Positions 33,385 to 45,538 of a stretch of 64,000 nt of DNA are shown piece by piece. The stretch is from Symmetrospora coprosmae (Eukaryota > Basidiomycota > Cystobasidiomycetes > Symmetrosporaceae): assembly GCA_008802785.1 (NCBI GenBank), contig VUYT01000002.1:434001-498000 (forward strand). The letters run 5' to 3'. Position 1 is the stretch's first letter. The number at the start of each line of letters is the position of its first letter. The notes under the pieces were generated by a model, which made no database searches, was not told the origin of the DNA, and was given only the letters and a program-made list of their open reading frames with translations. Position numbers and translations under genes: made by a program.

Positions 33385-33638
33385 GACCGCGACTGGCCTG
33401 TATCGTTGCAAGCTGAGCCGAGGCTGAGGCTAGACATGCGAAGAGCTCCGGCGTCATTTCGGATGCCACCCGAGAAATTCTTCGACAGGCTTGGACTGTC
33501 TCTGCAGTACAAAGCAATGGGGACAGATGTGCTAATGAAGGCAGAAGTCTACTGCTTTGTTATTGCATCCAGCCCGAGACGCTTGCCAGCCGCCATCCCC
33601 AAAGGTACGACAACATCGACTACACCACACCGGCACAA

Positions 33639-35927
33639 CTACCTCGACTTCTGCTTCTGCTGCTTGTACCTCATCCACCGTTTCCTCCCTTCCTCCAGCA
33701 GCTCATCGTTCTTTGGCGTCCCTCCACTTGCTGATCGGCCCATCTCGTTGTCCGCTGGTGACGAAGCAGGCATGGCCGTGACAAAGCTGTGCAGATTGAT
33801 GCTGGGCGAGCTCTCAATGGTGTCTTGCAGCAAGCCCTCGTTGAGATCAACCCTGAGACGCGCAGGCCACCATGTCTCGACGTCCATGATGGCCTCCATT
33901 TCTTCATAGTCCAACGCAGGCCGTTCCGCCTCGCGCTCACGCCGAGGCATCACCTGAATCTCTTCGAGATACGTCCGCACGTCCCGCTCCTCGTGTATCA
34001 CGCTGCGATCGGTTACGGGGAAGGGTAGAGGGCCGTAACTGCCCTGTCCCAGAGCATACGAGAAGCTAGGGACAGCTTCGATTATCTCCCGGACAAGGGA
34101 GTCGACCTCTCCCGCCAGAAGCTGCAGCTTGTTGATCGTGGACTCAGCTTGGTCTTCCTCCTCGGTGGCTTCGACCTGCTCGAGCGACTCTCGATTCCGC
34201 CGAGCAGACGGCGGCCGCGCTTCGCCCGGTGGAGAGTAGGAAGGCACAGACGGGTCGCTGCCAGCGTCAAGCTTGTAGCTCTCCCACAGCCCGGTCAGAG
34301 CGGTGAAGAACTCCTCCAAGGCGTGACAGAGCTCGATAATGAGGATGCGATTTCCTTCGCCGCGGCTGCCGGATCGAGCTAGGAATTGCCTTCGTAGCGG
34401 ATAGAATAGATTCGGGTGCTCGTGGATGCTAGACGCGCTCGAGATGGTGTCGGCGAAGGAAGGATTGCGATGTGGACGGAGGAGACGCGGAGTGGGTAGC
34501 GTAGAAGCACCAGTAAGATTGCGGTCGGACTCGCCTGGACTCTGCTTGGCGACGGAAGGACATCTGTGCTCAGCATGGTCACGTTAACTATATCTACTGG
34601 CTCTGAGCGCGCTCACCTGATGTGCACCCGTCTGCATGTGCTGCAGCATAGTGTCCCGATATGCTTGAGCCCACTGTTCCCACCTCAGACTGCCCGAACG
34701 TTCCGAGAATGGGTTGTGTTCGCCGCCCGATGAGGCTCCATTACCCGCCTGCCCAGCCCTCCCATTCCCGTTCTCGAGCGATGCCAAGGAGCCACGCCTG
34801 AGACTGAGCCAATCTGATGAGCCGACAGAGTACCCAGAGATGGTGGAACGACGCCGGAGCCGACTGTCACCCTCAGCAAAAGGGTCGGTCCAGGGCGGGC
34901 TGGACCCACCCAGACGGGGCGTTCCATCTAGGCGGAAGTCGTCCCATGACTCTGGATCGGCAGCATCCGAGCTGGTCGAGTGACGCGAGTGCCTGTGAGA
35001 GACTGACGTGCTCGGTCCGCCAATGGCACTCGAGGTACGCTGACGTAGCAGCGGGACGGCCGAGTGCATGCTTGTCCGGTCTGTAATGCTGAGAGCGGAA
35101 GCTGACGGGCTGATGCTGCTGCTCAGACTCGACCGTGACGTATTCTTTGTGGCCACGCGGCGGATGGACACGCCGACACCGAGCGGATCATCGTTGGAGA
35201 GCATCTCCAGAAGGGACACCTGTCCCGCTGACGGGCCGATGCCAGATGACTCCACGGCAGGGGTGTCATCGTTTGCCGCACCCGGAGCGGAAGCAGAACG
35301 TGCTCCGGCTTCTGAGAAGGAGAGATTGTCAAATGCTCGTTTGATGAACTCGCCATCATCGTTCTGGCTCTGCACCGATATGGGCTGGTGAGGCGGATGC
35401 GAGCCTCGGCGCACCAAGGTCCTTCGCTGAGCAGAACGACCCGCATTGATGGGCGGACTGGGCTGGTGCCGTGGACTTGCATAGGAGCCGCTGAGGGCAG
35501 CGACATCCGCCAGCCCTTCTACGTCTTTCGGAGGGTGCCGTTCCGCCAGCTTGCCCTTGAGCGGATAGGGCAGTCTGGACTTGGTACGTAGCGGCACAGT
35601 GCTGCTGCTCCCACCGCTACTGGTAGGTCCTGCCTTGCTACTGCCGCTGCTGCTGCCCTGCCGAGCTGGCTTCAAGCTGGTGTCGAATAGCGCGGCAGCT
35701 TCCCAGACGGCATTTTGCGGGGGCATTTCCGGTGCTTTGCCTCTATCTGCCCTGACTGAGGCATGACCCGCACCTGATGCGAGACGTGCAGTTGATCTGG
35801 AGCTCGCAGCTAAGCTCCTGGTCGCTGCTGCATCGTGCGGGGACCGCTGGGCGGACGCGCTGAGGGCGAGACGGCTCGGCCCAGGCGCTGCAGCTGGATG
35901 CTGCGCTTCAGCGTCTCGCGAACTCAT
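33639..35927 (-). CDS. Large Ser-rich protein of unknown function
   Basis: Two exons (34617-35927, 33639-34568) with a 48-nt intron give 746 aa. The first 430 residues are Ser/Ala/Pro/Arg-rich and look disordered, with conserved-looking islands FIKRAFDNLSF, QVSLLEMLSNDDPLG and LRWEQWAQAYRDTMLQHMQ. The C-terminal 300 residues are more ordered and helical: NRILIIELCHALEEFFTAL, LLAGEVDSLVREIIEAVPSF, YLEEIQVMPRREREAE and a basic end RYKQQKQKSR. I recognise no family. The 34569-34616 intron was chosen because only this acceptor keeps the C-terminal frame open through the conserved-looking block. It lies head to tail with ELP1, 254 bp upstream. Confidence 0.65.
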
Positions 35928-37257
35928 CGCGTGTGGTCACTGCAAGCGGATAGCGACTCCCGCCAGCCTGTTCCAACGAAGCTCCCTCTCTAGGCGGGTG
36001 CCGTCGGTAGCCGTTTCCCCGTACCGGGAGGTGGCACCCTTCCCGGTGGAGCTTACCCCTGCTCCTGCTCCAACTTCTCCAGCCGTGTCAGATAAGGCAG
36101 CGTATGTGTTGCGCCTAGCTACCTCGTATGTGCGTTCTCCTGCCACGATGCCAATCTGGCGTTGTGAGCGATGGTCCACTGCCTTGAATACCCAAAGGAG
36201 GCCCCGTAGCGTTCCCCCTCTCTCCCAGCGCACCGAATGACGGGGGAAAGGGGCTCTAGTCTAGCCACTGGCCCCTCAGATTCTCTATCCCCGTCAATTC
36301 ACACCAACACTTCCCGTGCTTTCTTGTGCTGGCTTAAAGAAGAGCAGGTCGAGGGGAGGAGCCCACGGACAAAAGGGAGAGGAGGTGGCGGATGTGGCGA
36401 GTCCAGCGAGAAGGAAAGCGTTGATTCTGAGAAAAGCCTTGCACACACCTAGAGGGAGCGGCGGATGGTGAAACAATCTCGGGAACGGACGGCATCGCGG
36501 GCTTCATGGCGAGCGAGATGTGCAACGACATCGATGTGTCAAAGCGCCGACAGTGTGGAGTCGCAGACCGGTCGCACACGGCTTCTCCCTCACGTGACCG
36601 GATTGACGGGACGGCGGTACGGTGCCTGGCATGACGGTGGTCCAGGTCTTCTTCGGCAGTCTGCATGGGATAGGCCAGGCCAGGCCTGGCGTTGCAGTGT
36701 AGCTCGATGCTGTCATAACAAGTGAGGCCTCAAATAAAGCATGAGCGTATCGCGAGCGACGCACTTTGCGTCCCGCTGGCTCAGCCGATCAAGGTTACTT
36801 GAGTATTGAGTATAGAGCGAGAACGCAAGACGCGGCCCTCTGTACAATAAGACAAGAGCCAGGAGCAGCGCTGCCACAGTGTAAAAGGATCGCCCCGTCT
36901 TCGTTGCGATGTCCGTTCGCTGGGCGGAAGCTCACTGACGTACTCTACAGATTAGATTGCCTCGTGGCAGGCTTGTAAGCGAGGCTGTGCCGCGCGCTCC
37001 AAACAAGGTGCTGACCAGTGCTGATGACGGGCTATGCAATCCTGCCTTTCTGCAAGGTTGGTGTGACGCGGGCCTGTTTGACGCTCAGCCGAGATACGAG
37101 TACAGGGAAAGAGCAGGTCGACATTGTACTATGGCGGGCTTGCTGCCCTACAACAACAGGGAGGCATGGAGAGCCTGGAAAGGGCACGGTGGATGAGCAG
37201 TGAGAAGCGCGCGACACAGATGCAGAGCATTCGAAAGGTGGGCAGCGATCGACAAGG
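35928..37257. other. 1.3-kb intergenic region, no gene seen
   Basis: Promoter of the Ser-rich gene and 3' flank of the MYND gene, both on the minus strand. A 98-codon minus-strand frame (35937-36233) shows no motif and no splice support. I see no tRNA or repeat. Confidence 0.5.
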
Positions 37258-38763
37258 CTAGCAGCTGCCTCGTCGAGAGCTAGAGGAAGAGCTCGAACTG
37301 GAACTGATGAGGGAGGAGACGGATGCCTTTCGCTTTGATCCGACAACAGCCTCGGCCTTCTTCTTCTTCTTCGACTTTGTGTGGATGGCGATGGTAGGCT
37401 GACGGCGCTTGCCCTTACATTCGGTATTGTGCCCTGCCTCCCAATCCTTTCGCTGGCATGCGACGCTGCAGCTGGTTCCCACACGATCAACACATCGTCA
37501 GCATGGAGCAAAGGGATAGTGAGCGCCGCGGTCATCGACTCACTAGAATACGACAGAGCACCCGGAGCATTTGCCGAGCTTCTTCCATGGGAAAGGCCCT
37601 TTCGTCTCGACCCCAATGTAACGGCACTCGCTGCATGCGACAATCGACTGTCCTTCTCCAGCCCAGTCTCGATGGAATGCCGAGTCTACCGGGAGGACTT
37701 TCCCGGCTCGCACGGCCTTGCCGCTCTCAGAAGCCGGTCCGCACACGGCCTGCTCGTGGAAGTCTGGCGCCTTCGTCTCGATATCGGTAGCAAGCGCGGT
37801 CGACCCGAGCGAGAGGAAGGTCTGGCTGAGGCAGAGATTGACGAGCTCTGCGAGTTTGGCGTCGTGCATGAGGATCTTGAATGGCGCGAAGGTGAACATC
37901 TGTTCGCCGGTGACGAGATCGTTGGGCGCCGAGAAGCTGTCGAGGTACAAGTAGCACCCGGTAAACATGGCGCAGAGGACGTGCGACATGAAGGCGCTGA
38001 CGTCGAAGAACTTGTCGGTCGCGCTCCCTTCCACCCAGAGAGCATTGCTGCCGTAGAGCTCGAAAGGCGCACACCCTGCTGGCTTCCCACACGCCTCGTC
38101 CCACAGTGTTGCTTTGAGCTCGCCCGTCCATCCCGTCAAGGTCTCTGGCGACGCAATGACCTTCATGTCGAGGAACCAGGTGTTCTCGACCTCCTCCTGG
38201 CGCTTGCTTGCTTCGTCCGCCGCTGCCAGGACCGCGGGGCGGGGCAGTCGGGCGAAGTGCTCGATCATCAGGCTCTTGACGGCCTTGACCAGTTCGACAG
38301 ACGTCAGCTCGAGGAGCTTGTTGACCTGCTTGCTCTTCATCCCAAAATTGTACGTGAAAGGGTGCTTCTCCTTCTTCTGTGTCTTAGGCCCGGCACGGGC
38401 ACTACTGTCGCTTGCCGCGGGTGCAGAAGGCGAGGACGGCGTTGTAGGGTAGTGATCGCTCGGATGCGCGGTCGAGAGGTAGTAGATGTGCTTGGCTGCC
38501 TTGCTCGCAGTAGCACCAGCGCTGACCAGGTCGAACTTGAGCAAGCGGAAGGCCTCCCTCCTGGCACGCGAGGTGGGCGTGCTGCAGGCGCAGATCCCTT
38601 CCCTGGCGAGGCTGAACGCGCGGTACTTGATGTTCTCGAGCTCGTGCTGCGGTTCCTCCTTCTTCTCATTGTTCTTCTCCTTCTCCGTCTTCGGTAGAGC
38701 CACGACCCGGCCTGCAACAACAGCCACTTCCGAAGCGCTGTCACTGCTCTTTGTGCTCGTCAT
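37258..38763 (-). CDS. MYND zinc-finger protein
   Basis: Two exons (37544-38763, 37258-37471) give 477 aa. The MYND finger is near the C-terminus and is completed by splicing: CSECRYIGVETKG, KCSGCSVVFYC, then VACQRKDWEAGHNTEC. These are Cys/His zinc ligands in the usual C-x2-C...C-x2-C...YCS..CQ..DW..H...C order. A Lys-rich and poly-Ser tail (KSKKKKKAE) may be nuclear-directing. The upstream 390 residues are an undefined helical region with conserved-looking blocks HPFTYNFGMKSKQVNKLLEL and ETLTGWTGELKATLWDE; I know no name for it. MYND fingers bind proline-rich peptides and often accompany SET domains, but no SET motif is visible. The role is unknown. Confidence 0.82.
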
Positions 38764-39073
38764 GGTGTGAACGACTCGCAAATGGGACCTTCAAAAGTAC
38801 GATCAGATGGAGCAGAGGAGAAGCGTAGATCTGACATTGCTCTGGAAGGGAAGAAGCAGAGAGCCACCATCCTCGCGGCCTTCCGATATTCCAGCTGGTC
38901 CGGTGCCAAACAACGGTCCCTACCCGACGCGTTTGCCCCGGTCGAGATCGCCACTCTCAGGTACCGGGCTGCAAGAAGGCAAGACTGGAAGCATGCATGC
39001 ACATTCACCGTCTACAGCGCGAGAGGGAGATGGTAGCGTTGCAGACAGCCAGCATGGGCCTTCCATACCAGCT

Positions 39074-42000
39074 CTATACCCGGAAACTCGACACGGGCGC
39101 TCGAAACGGCGTCGCGCTCGGATACACACGCAGCGGGACTGCAATCTCGACCGTCTCAATCTTTGCCGGCATGAGCACGACCGCTTCCTCCCTCTTCGCT
39201 ACTCCTGTTCCTGTTCCTGCTCCTGCTCCTGACCCACTGCCTGAAAGGCCTCCCAGAGCAGGCGAGCCAAGCTGCGCCTGCTCCTGCGCTTCAGGCGTTT
39301 GAAAGAGCGTCGGCACGAAGCTCAGATCCGGGACGGCTCGGTATGATGTGTACTGCTGATGCGGACCGATGGGCGCGACTGGCAAGAGATGGTGATGCGA
39401 TCCGCCCGAATCAACAGGAACGGGTGTGGTCGGCGAAGAACCCATGAAAGCGAATGATTTGCTCTTGTTGTGCTGAGGACGCACTCCGGCTGTCGGGGAC
39501 AGCGCGGAAGAGGGTGTAGCAGAGTGTGACATCCCACGGACCATCGTTGGTGAGGTGCGGGCTGATGCCTGGCCGTCGTGACCATACCGCGGCTGCTCTG
39601 GCGGAGGAGGGAGGATCAGAAAGGAAACCCGCAGACTCCATTGCAGCTTGACTGTGGATCAGCGCATAGGCACAGATACAGATAAAACGAGCAAGTCAGC
39701 TACCCGCGTGACACATGCTGTCAGAAACGGCGAGCCCACCTCCGCTAGTGGCGAAATCGGGGGTCGCTCCGCTCGGGATGGCCAGAGCAAAGCTGACGCG
39801 CCCAGAGTCGAGGGTAGTCTCATGATGTTCAGCATGCAGACGACGCGTGAGCTGTCGGACTTGACTCGACGACTTGACGGAGACGGTCGTTTCGACCAAT
39901 TCCTGAGTTTCCAAGCGGGCAGCCAGCTGAATGAACGAGGAGTCAGAGCGAACGCTTCGTACAACCAGCGAAGCGTTCTGGATGCCGGTGCACTCAACCT
40001 ACCCGCAAGACACGCGCTTTGCCGTTGTTGAGCGTAATCATGGCAGTCACGGTGTCGCCCAGCCGGTACGCCGACTTGACCAAGGTCAAGGTAGCTATAC
40101 GGAAGCCATCCTTATTAATGTCGTACGAAACTGCCGTGGGAATAGGGTGCCGTCTCAGCGCTCGGTGGTCGATGTGCGTTATGCGATCGAGCCGAGGCAA
40201 GGCTCACCTTTCTGCGCGTTCCTAGAGACAATCTCGACCGCGCTCTTGCACGACGTGTCCTCGCCATCATCGCCAAGCACCGCCCCATTCGCCATAGCAT
40301 GTGATGACGCGCTCATAGTCCTCTGCATGAGCTCCGGGCGCGCACCAGGCCCGCCGTCCGCGTATCCTGCGCGCTCCTTCTCCAATTCAGGGAGGGGCGA
40401 GGCAGACCTGCTGCTCCTGCGCCCTCCGCCCATCTCGTCGCGCGGGCTGACCTCCGGCGACGCAAAGCTCGCCTCGAGCAGTTTCGACGCATAGTCCTGG
40501 AAATCGAGCTTCTGCTCATGCTTCCGGGCAGCGGCGTACGCCGTCTCGATGCTGCTGCTCCGCTGACGGGAGCGCTGCTGCCTCCCGCTTGGAGTGAGGA
40601 TATCGCCAGACGCGCTCGGCGCATCGTCGTTCGTCGTGATCTTGGCTTCGTCACGCGTCCAGACGATGGGGTTGGTGAGATCATAGAAGGGACGGACGCC
40701 GCTCACTGCGTGGTCCTCAGGTCGTCAGCCTCGTCATGAGTCGGTCTACGTTTCGGGGGAGACTCACTAGACACATTGTTGTATATCCGCACGGGAACAC
40801 GGACCATCCGGCTCTGCTGCCTGTACTCTCCCGACGCGCCGTTCGGAGCGCGGTTCGTGCCGACTAGGAGTGTGTAGGTGAAACTAATGGCCTTGCCCCT
40901 GAATGATGGCGGCAAATCACCGGGCAGCTGCAGCGTGAATGTATCTGGTCGGCAAGAATCATCCGCGTCAGTCAGACGCGCCAGCAATAGATCGAGAAGT
41001 CGACACGCTTGACATACAAGTCTTGCTCTCGCCCGGTTCCAGGACAAGATCGACCGCAAGTATGCTTGGCGGGCTGTTGAAAACGGGATAGCTACTGTCG
41101 TTCATCGCACGATTCCGCCGTTCCTCCAAGCTGCCGACAGTGGGAGCGGTACTCGGCAGGGGCGCCTGCACATTACCTACACCAGAGCGGCGTCTGCCCG
41201 AGCCATCTAGTATCGGATCAACGGGCAAGGTGAGGTGTGACCCACTTGAGCTCGGCCTGCGCGAGTCAGCCTGGTAGGCGGCCTGCTTGCCGCTACCGCT
41301 CGAGCTCGTCGACCCCCAGATCCAGCTAGCCAGCCGGCCAGACACGGTTCCCGGACTTGCCAATTCCTCCGGCTGCGAGTCGAGGCTACCCCCACCTATC
41401 GCCGACATTCCCGCACCGCCGAACGCAGCATGTCCCGCACCCGTCCCCGGCAAATGCGACGAGCCGCCAGCTTTCCCACTCCCGCCAAACAGGCTCTGCT
41501 TCATGGCGACAAACTCGCCATTCTTGATCAGGGCCTCTTCGACCGTGAATGAGCCGGCGAATTGCGCAAACGCCCATAGCAGGGTTTCTGTTCCCGAGTC
41601 GCCAAAGCCTGCGTCCGGCGCGTCGAGAGCTGCTCTGCCCGGCTGCAGAGGTGCAGTGTGCGGGTGGGGCGTGCTGGCGGACGAGTACGAGCGACCGTGC
41701 GCAGCAGCAGCGGAGGGCCGCAACTGTGGGAGGTGCGAGCGCGTCGCGCTGCGCGAGTGCTGCAGGGCGGGCCGTGCGTATCTCGTCATTGTGTCGCGGA
41801 GCACCGAGTCGACCGACTCGTTTGCGCTCTGCGAGAGGCCGTAAAAGTCGGTGCCGTGCTGAAACGAAGGGCTGTACCCGTCGTAGCCTCCGAAGACGGT
41901 CGACGAGGACGGGACGCGCGTGGCTGTCGAGGCCACCGAGCTGTATGACAGGGAGCGCGTCGGACTGAGGCGCTTTGGCGGAGAGCCAGCCTCTGAGTTG

Positions 42001-43022
42001 CCGGCCTCCTCGCTGATGGTGGAGAAGCCTGACGGTGCTGAGGTCCAAGGGAGGTTAGCTGTACTGACGGCATGCACCCATTCACAAGGAATAAGGTCGT
42101 GCGCACCTCTCCTGCCTATGCTCGGTATCCGCTCACCGAGGGCGTCTCCACGCCGCTTGTACTGCTCGACGTAGGGCCGTGCATCGAGGATGCCGTCCTC
42201 CACCTCGACCGAGCTCTCGCGCTCGTGCAGGATGGCCTGCCCGGCGAGCTGACTGGATAGATCGCTGACGCCTCCGTCGTCCTGGTCCTCCTCTGCTGCT
42301 TCCCGCATCAGCATCACGCCGCCCGAGACGGAGTAGTCATTCTTCTTGTGCGCGTGTGCAGCGGGCAGCCTCCTCTGCGAGTAGAGCGAGGCCGACTGCT
42401 GCTGCTGCTGCTGCTGCTGGTTTTGTGGGGTCCGGTCGGGCGACACTGCAGCGGATGCAGGCGCAGGTGGCTGATGCCTCCTGGAGCTCGTCGAGAAAAC
42501 GGGTGAGACTGCCGGGGAGGAGGCGGACGGTGGCCCTGAAGCAGCATTCTGGAAATGGTGATCTGTGTAGCGAGGGTGAGGGAAGTGCGCCGAGAGCGCG
42601 AGTGGCGTCCCGATGACTCCTCTCCGCTCGGGAAGGACCAGGTGAGACGAGGTCCCAGAGCTGTTGGTCGCGCTCAGGTCTACGTAGCTCCGAGCTGGCG
42701 ACGGGGTCGGCGACGGGAACTGGGACCTCGACGCTGGGGCGGACGAGGCGCCGCTCGGAGCATGGCGCAAGGAAGCATATCGCAATCCCGAGCCTGACAG
42801 TGAGCCAGGCGTTGACGTTGCTGCTGTTGGTGTTGGTATCGCTCTTGGCGCCCGGGTGTTGGTGAACTTGAGCTCGAAGACGAGGGCCTCGCCGCTGAAG
42901 AAGGCCGACGACGCTGGAGTGACGGTCAATGCGATGCCGCCGCGATCCGAGTCGGATGAAGAGGATACCAATGGTGACGAAGATGACGCTGCCCGTCCCT
43001 TTCCCTTTCCCGTGCTGTCCAT
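39074..43022 (-). CDS. RGP1: Rgp1, Ric1-Rgp1 Rab GEF subunit
   Basis: Rgp1 with Ric1 activates the Rab Ypt6/Rab6 at the Golgi for retrograde traffic from endosomes. Exons: 42107-43022, 41018-42037, 40768-40944, 40208-40705, 40003-40160, 39740-39926, 39074-39651, giving 1,177 aa. Arrestin-like Rgp1 blocks are clear: ALVFELKFTNTRAP near the N-terminus, ILAVDLVLEPGESKTYTFTL, PPSFRGKAISFTYTLLVGTN, VRIYNNVS, VRPFYDLTNPIVWTRDEAKI, VSYDINKDGFRIATLTLVK and, at the end, VEIAVPLRVYP. Long Ser/Pro/Gly-rich inserts make it larger than the yeast protein. The first intron (42038-42106) is 69 nt, free of stops and a multiple of three. 38764-39073 downstream shows no gene. Confidence 0.9.
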
Positions 43023-43558
43023 CCTGTCCGTCCGTGCGTGAGAGTGCGAGCGTGTCGGTCGGAGAAGAGGAGACGCACGTGCAGCAGCGGGAGCGGGCGG
43101 AAGGGGCAGGCACAGGGCGCGAATGACTAGCAGGCAGGGCAGCTCCGACAGCGGCGACTCGTAGAGCAGTGCTCTAACATCCGCCTGGTGCGTGTCATGG
43201 AGGGGATCGATTGCGATGTGCCGCGAAGGACGCCAAAGGTCCGGGGGGATTGCCAGGGCACAGGCTAGAGGAGCTGAGGATGCCCTTCAATGCGCAAGGC
43301 GATACTGCTAGTGCGCCAGCAGACGGGAAGGCGTGCAGCAAGGAGTCATGCGGGAAGGGAGCGATACGAGATGATATGCAGGCGTCACACGTGTTTTCAA
43401 GCATATCAACTGCTAGAAGGACACGAGCGGGAAGTAACGAACAAGGAAGGTTGAAACGAAGGGATGGAAGCTATCGAGCTTGGAGTGCGCGCGGTTGGGT
43501 GAGCTGCTACAAACTACAACGGCCTTCAACACGGTTCATCTGTGCCCATCCTCTGCAT
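43023..43558. other. Intergenic region between RGP1 and TEF1, no gene seen
   Basis: RGP1 promoter and TEF1 3' flank, both on the minus strand. No RNA gene or repeat seen. Confidence 0.5.
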
Positions 43559-45538
43559 TTACTTCTTCTTGTTGGCCTTCTCGGCGGCCTTGGTGACCTT
43601 GCCGGCCTTCTCGGTCTTGTCAACAGACTTGATGACACCGACGGCCACGGTCTGACGCATGTCACGGACGGCGAATCGGCCGAGAGGGGGGTAGTCGGTG
43701 AAGGCCTCGACACACATGGGCTTGGTGGGGACCATCTGATTGGTAAGAAAGAGGAAAGAGCCATCAGCATCGCCCATTCTGAAAGGCGAGTCCGTAGTCA
43801 AGACAGCGAAGGAAACCCACCTTGACGATGGCGGCGTCACCAGACTTGACGAACTTGGGCAGGTCCTCAATGGACTTGCCCGTTCGTCGGTCGATCTTCT
43901 CGAGGATGGTGTCGAACTTGGAGGCAATGTGGGCGGTGTGGCAGTCGAGAACCGGAGAGTAGCCGTTGCCGATCTGTCCCGGGTGGTTGAGGACAATGAC
44001 CTGGGCGTTGAAGCTGGCAGCCTCCTTAGGGGGGTCCTGCTTGCTGTCACCGCAAACGTTTCCACGTCGGATGTCCTTGACGGAAACGTTCTTGATGTTG
44101 AAGCCGACGTTGTCTCCGGGGAGACCAGCCTCGAGCTGCTCGTGGTGCATCTCGACGGACTTGACCTCAGTGGTGACGGCAGAAGGGGCGAAGGTGACAA
44201 CCATACCAGCCTTGATGGTTCCAGTCTCGACTCGGCCAACGGGCACTGTGCCGATACCGCCGATCTTGTAGACATCCTGGAGGGGAAGTCGGAGCGGCTT
44301 GTCGGTGGGGCGCTGAGGCGGCTCGATCGAGTCGATGGCCTCGAGGAGCGTCTTGCCCTTGGAGGCACCGGCCTTGGTCTCCTTGGACCATCCCTTGTAC
44401 CAAGACATGTTCTTGGACTCCTCCAACATGTTGTCTCCGTGCCAGCCAGAGATGGGGACGAAGGCGACAGTCTTGGGGTTGAAGCCGACCTTCTTGATGA
44501 AGTTGGACGTCTCCTTGATGATCTCCTCGAATCGGGCCTCGGACCACTACGAGATGGGGGAGAAGAGCGTGTCAGCGATTGGACGACGGGAATAGCGAGG
44601 ATCAACGCACCTTGGCGGTGTCCATCTTGTTGATAGCGACGATGAGCTGCCTGACACCGAGGGTGAAGGCGAGCAGAGCGTGCTCACGCGTCTGGCCATC
44701 CTTGGAGATACCAGCCTCGAACTCTCCGGTACCGGCAGCGATGATGAGAATGGCACAGTCGGCCTGCGAGGTACCAGTGATCATGTCTGGGTGGGAGAGA
44801 CACGGGAATTGTCAGCGGGACCGTCGGGGGTTGCGCAACACGGGGAAGAGGCCGCAAAACCCACTCTTGATGAAGTCACGGTGACCAGGGGCATCAATGA
44901 CGGTGACATTGTACTTGGGAGTCTCGAACTTCCAGAGGGCAATGTCGATCGTGATACCACTGGGAGTTGCACAGGAGGGAGGAAGATCAGAGTTTGCCAT
45001 TGAGAAGGTAGGCTGCAGACTCGAATGGAAGAACCCACCGCTCTCGCTCGGCCTTCAGCTTGTCGAGCACCCATGCGTACTTGAACGAGCCCTTGCCGAG
45101 CTCGTTGGCCTCCTTCTCGAACTTCTCAATCGTTCGCTTGTCGATACCTCCGCACTTGTAGATCAAGTGACCGGTGGTGGTCGACTTGCCGGAGTCGACG
45201 TGTCCGATGACGACGACGTTGATGTGTCCCTGTCGTGTTTGGCAGTTGATATCAGCCTCTGCTGGCGAACTTGCACGCGGTCGCCCAACCAGAGGCGGAG
45301 ACTGGACGAGATGAGGGGAGGCGGAGAGCGATAAGAACTAACCTTCTCCTTTCTGGAAGCGGTGAAGGGCAGCAACGGAAGCAGAAGTGAGTGACGAGCA
45401 GCAAGGTCAGTGTGTGCTCCGCCAGTGCTGGCAATTGCTGTCTATGCTGGCTGCGTCCACCCGCCCAAAGCAAGGCCCAGGCGGCCAAGCAGCCAACCAG
45501 CGAGCCAACCAACAAGCCGTGTCGCGCACTCACCCCAT
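43559..45538 (-). CDS. TEF1: Translation elongation factor 1-alpha
   Basis: GTPase that brings aminoacyl-tRNA to the ribosome. Exons: 45534-45538 (5 nt), 45343-45352 (10 nt), 45039-45229, 44865-44959, 44611-44786, 43821-44546, 43559-43735, giving 459 aa, the normal length. The first two tiny exons encode MGKEK. The G motifs are GHVDSGKST (P-loop), [12 protein letters not shown] and NKMD. Domain II-III blocks include [32 protein letters not shown] and [14 protein letters not shown], and the protein ends KANKKK. The intron after ATGGG is typical of basidiomycete TEF1 genes and may raise expression. No intron is longer than about 180 nt. Confidence 0.98.

Noticed and set aside
34379-34576. Separate small gene starting at the ATG at 34576
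   Set aside because: The third frame over the same bases stays open and joins both halves of the Ser-rich protein in phase, so this ATG lies in the intron region.
35937-36233. Minus-strand 98-codon frame upstream of the Ser-rich gene
   Set aside because: No recognisable motif, no promoter or splice context; more likely leader or promoter sequence.
39979-40002. A roughly 25-nt intron in RGP1
   Set aside because: The acceptor nearest the donor gives an implausibly short intron. The later acceptor ending at 39927 gives 76 nt with a CTGAC branch site and restores the conserved LAARLETQELVE block.
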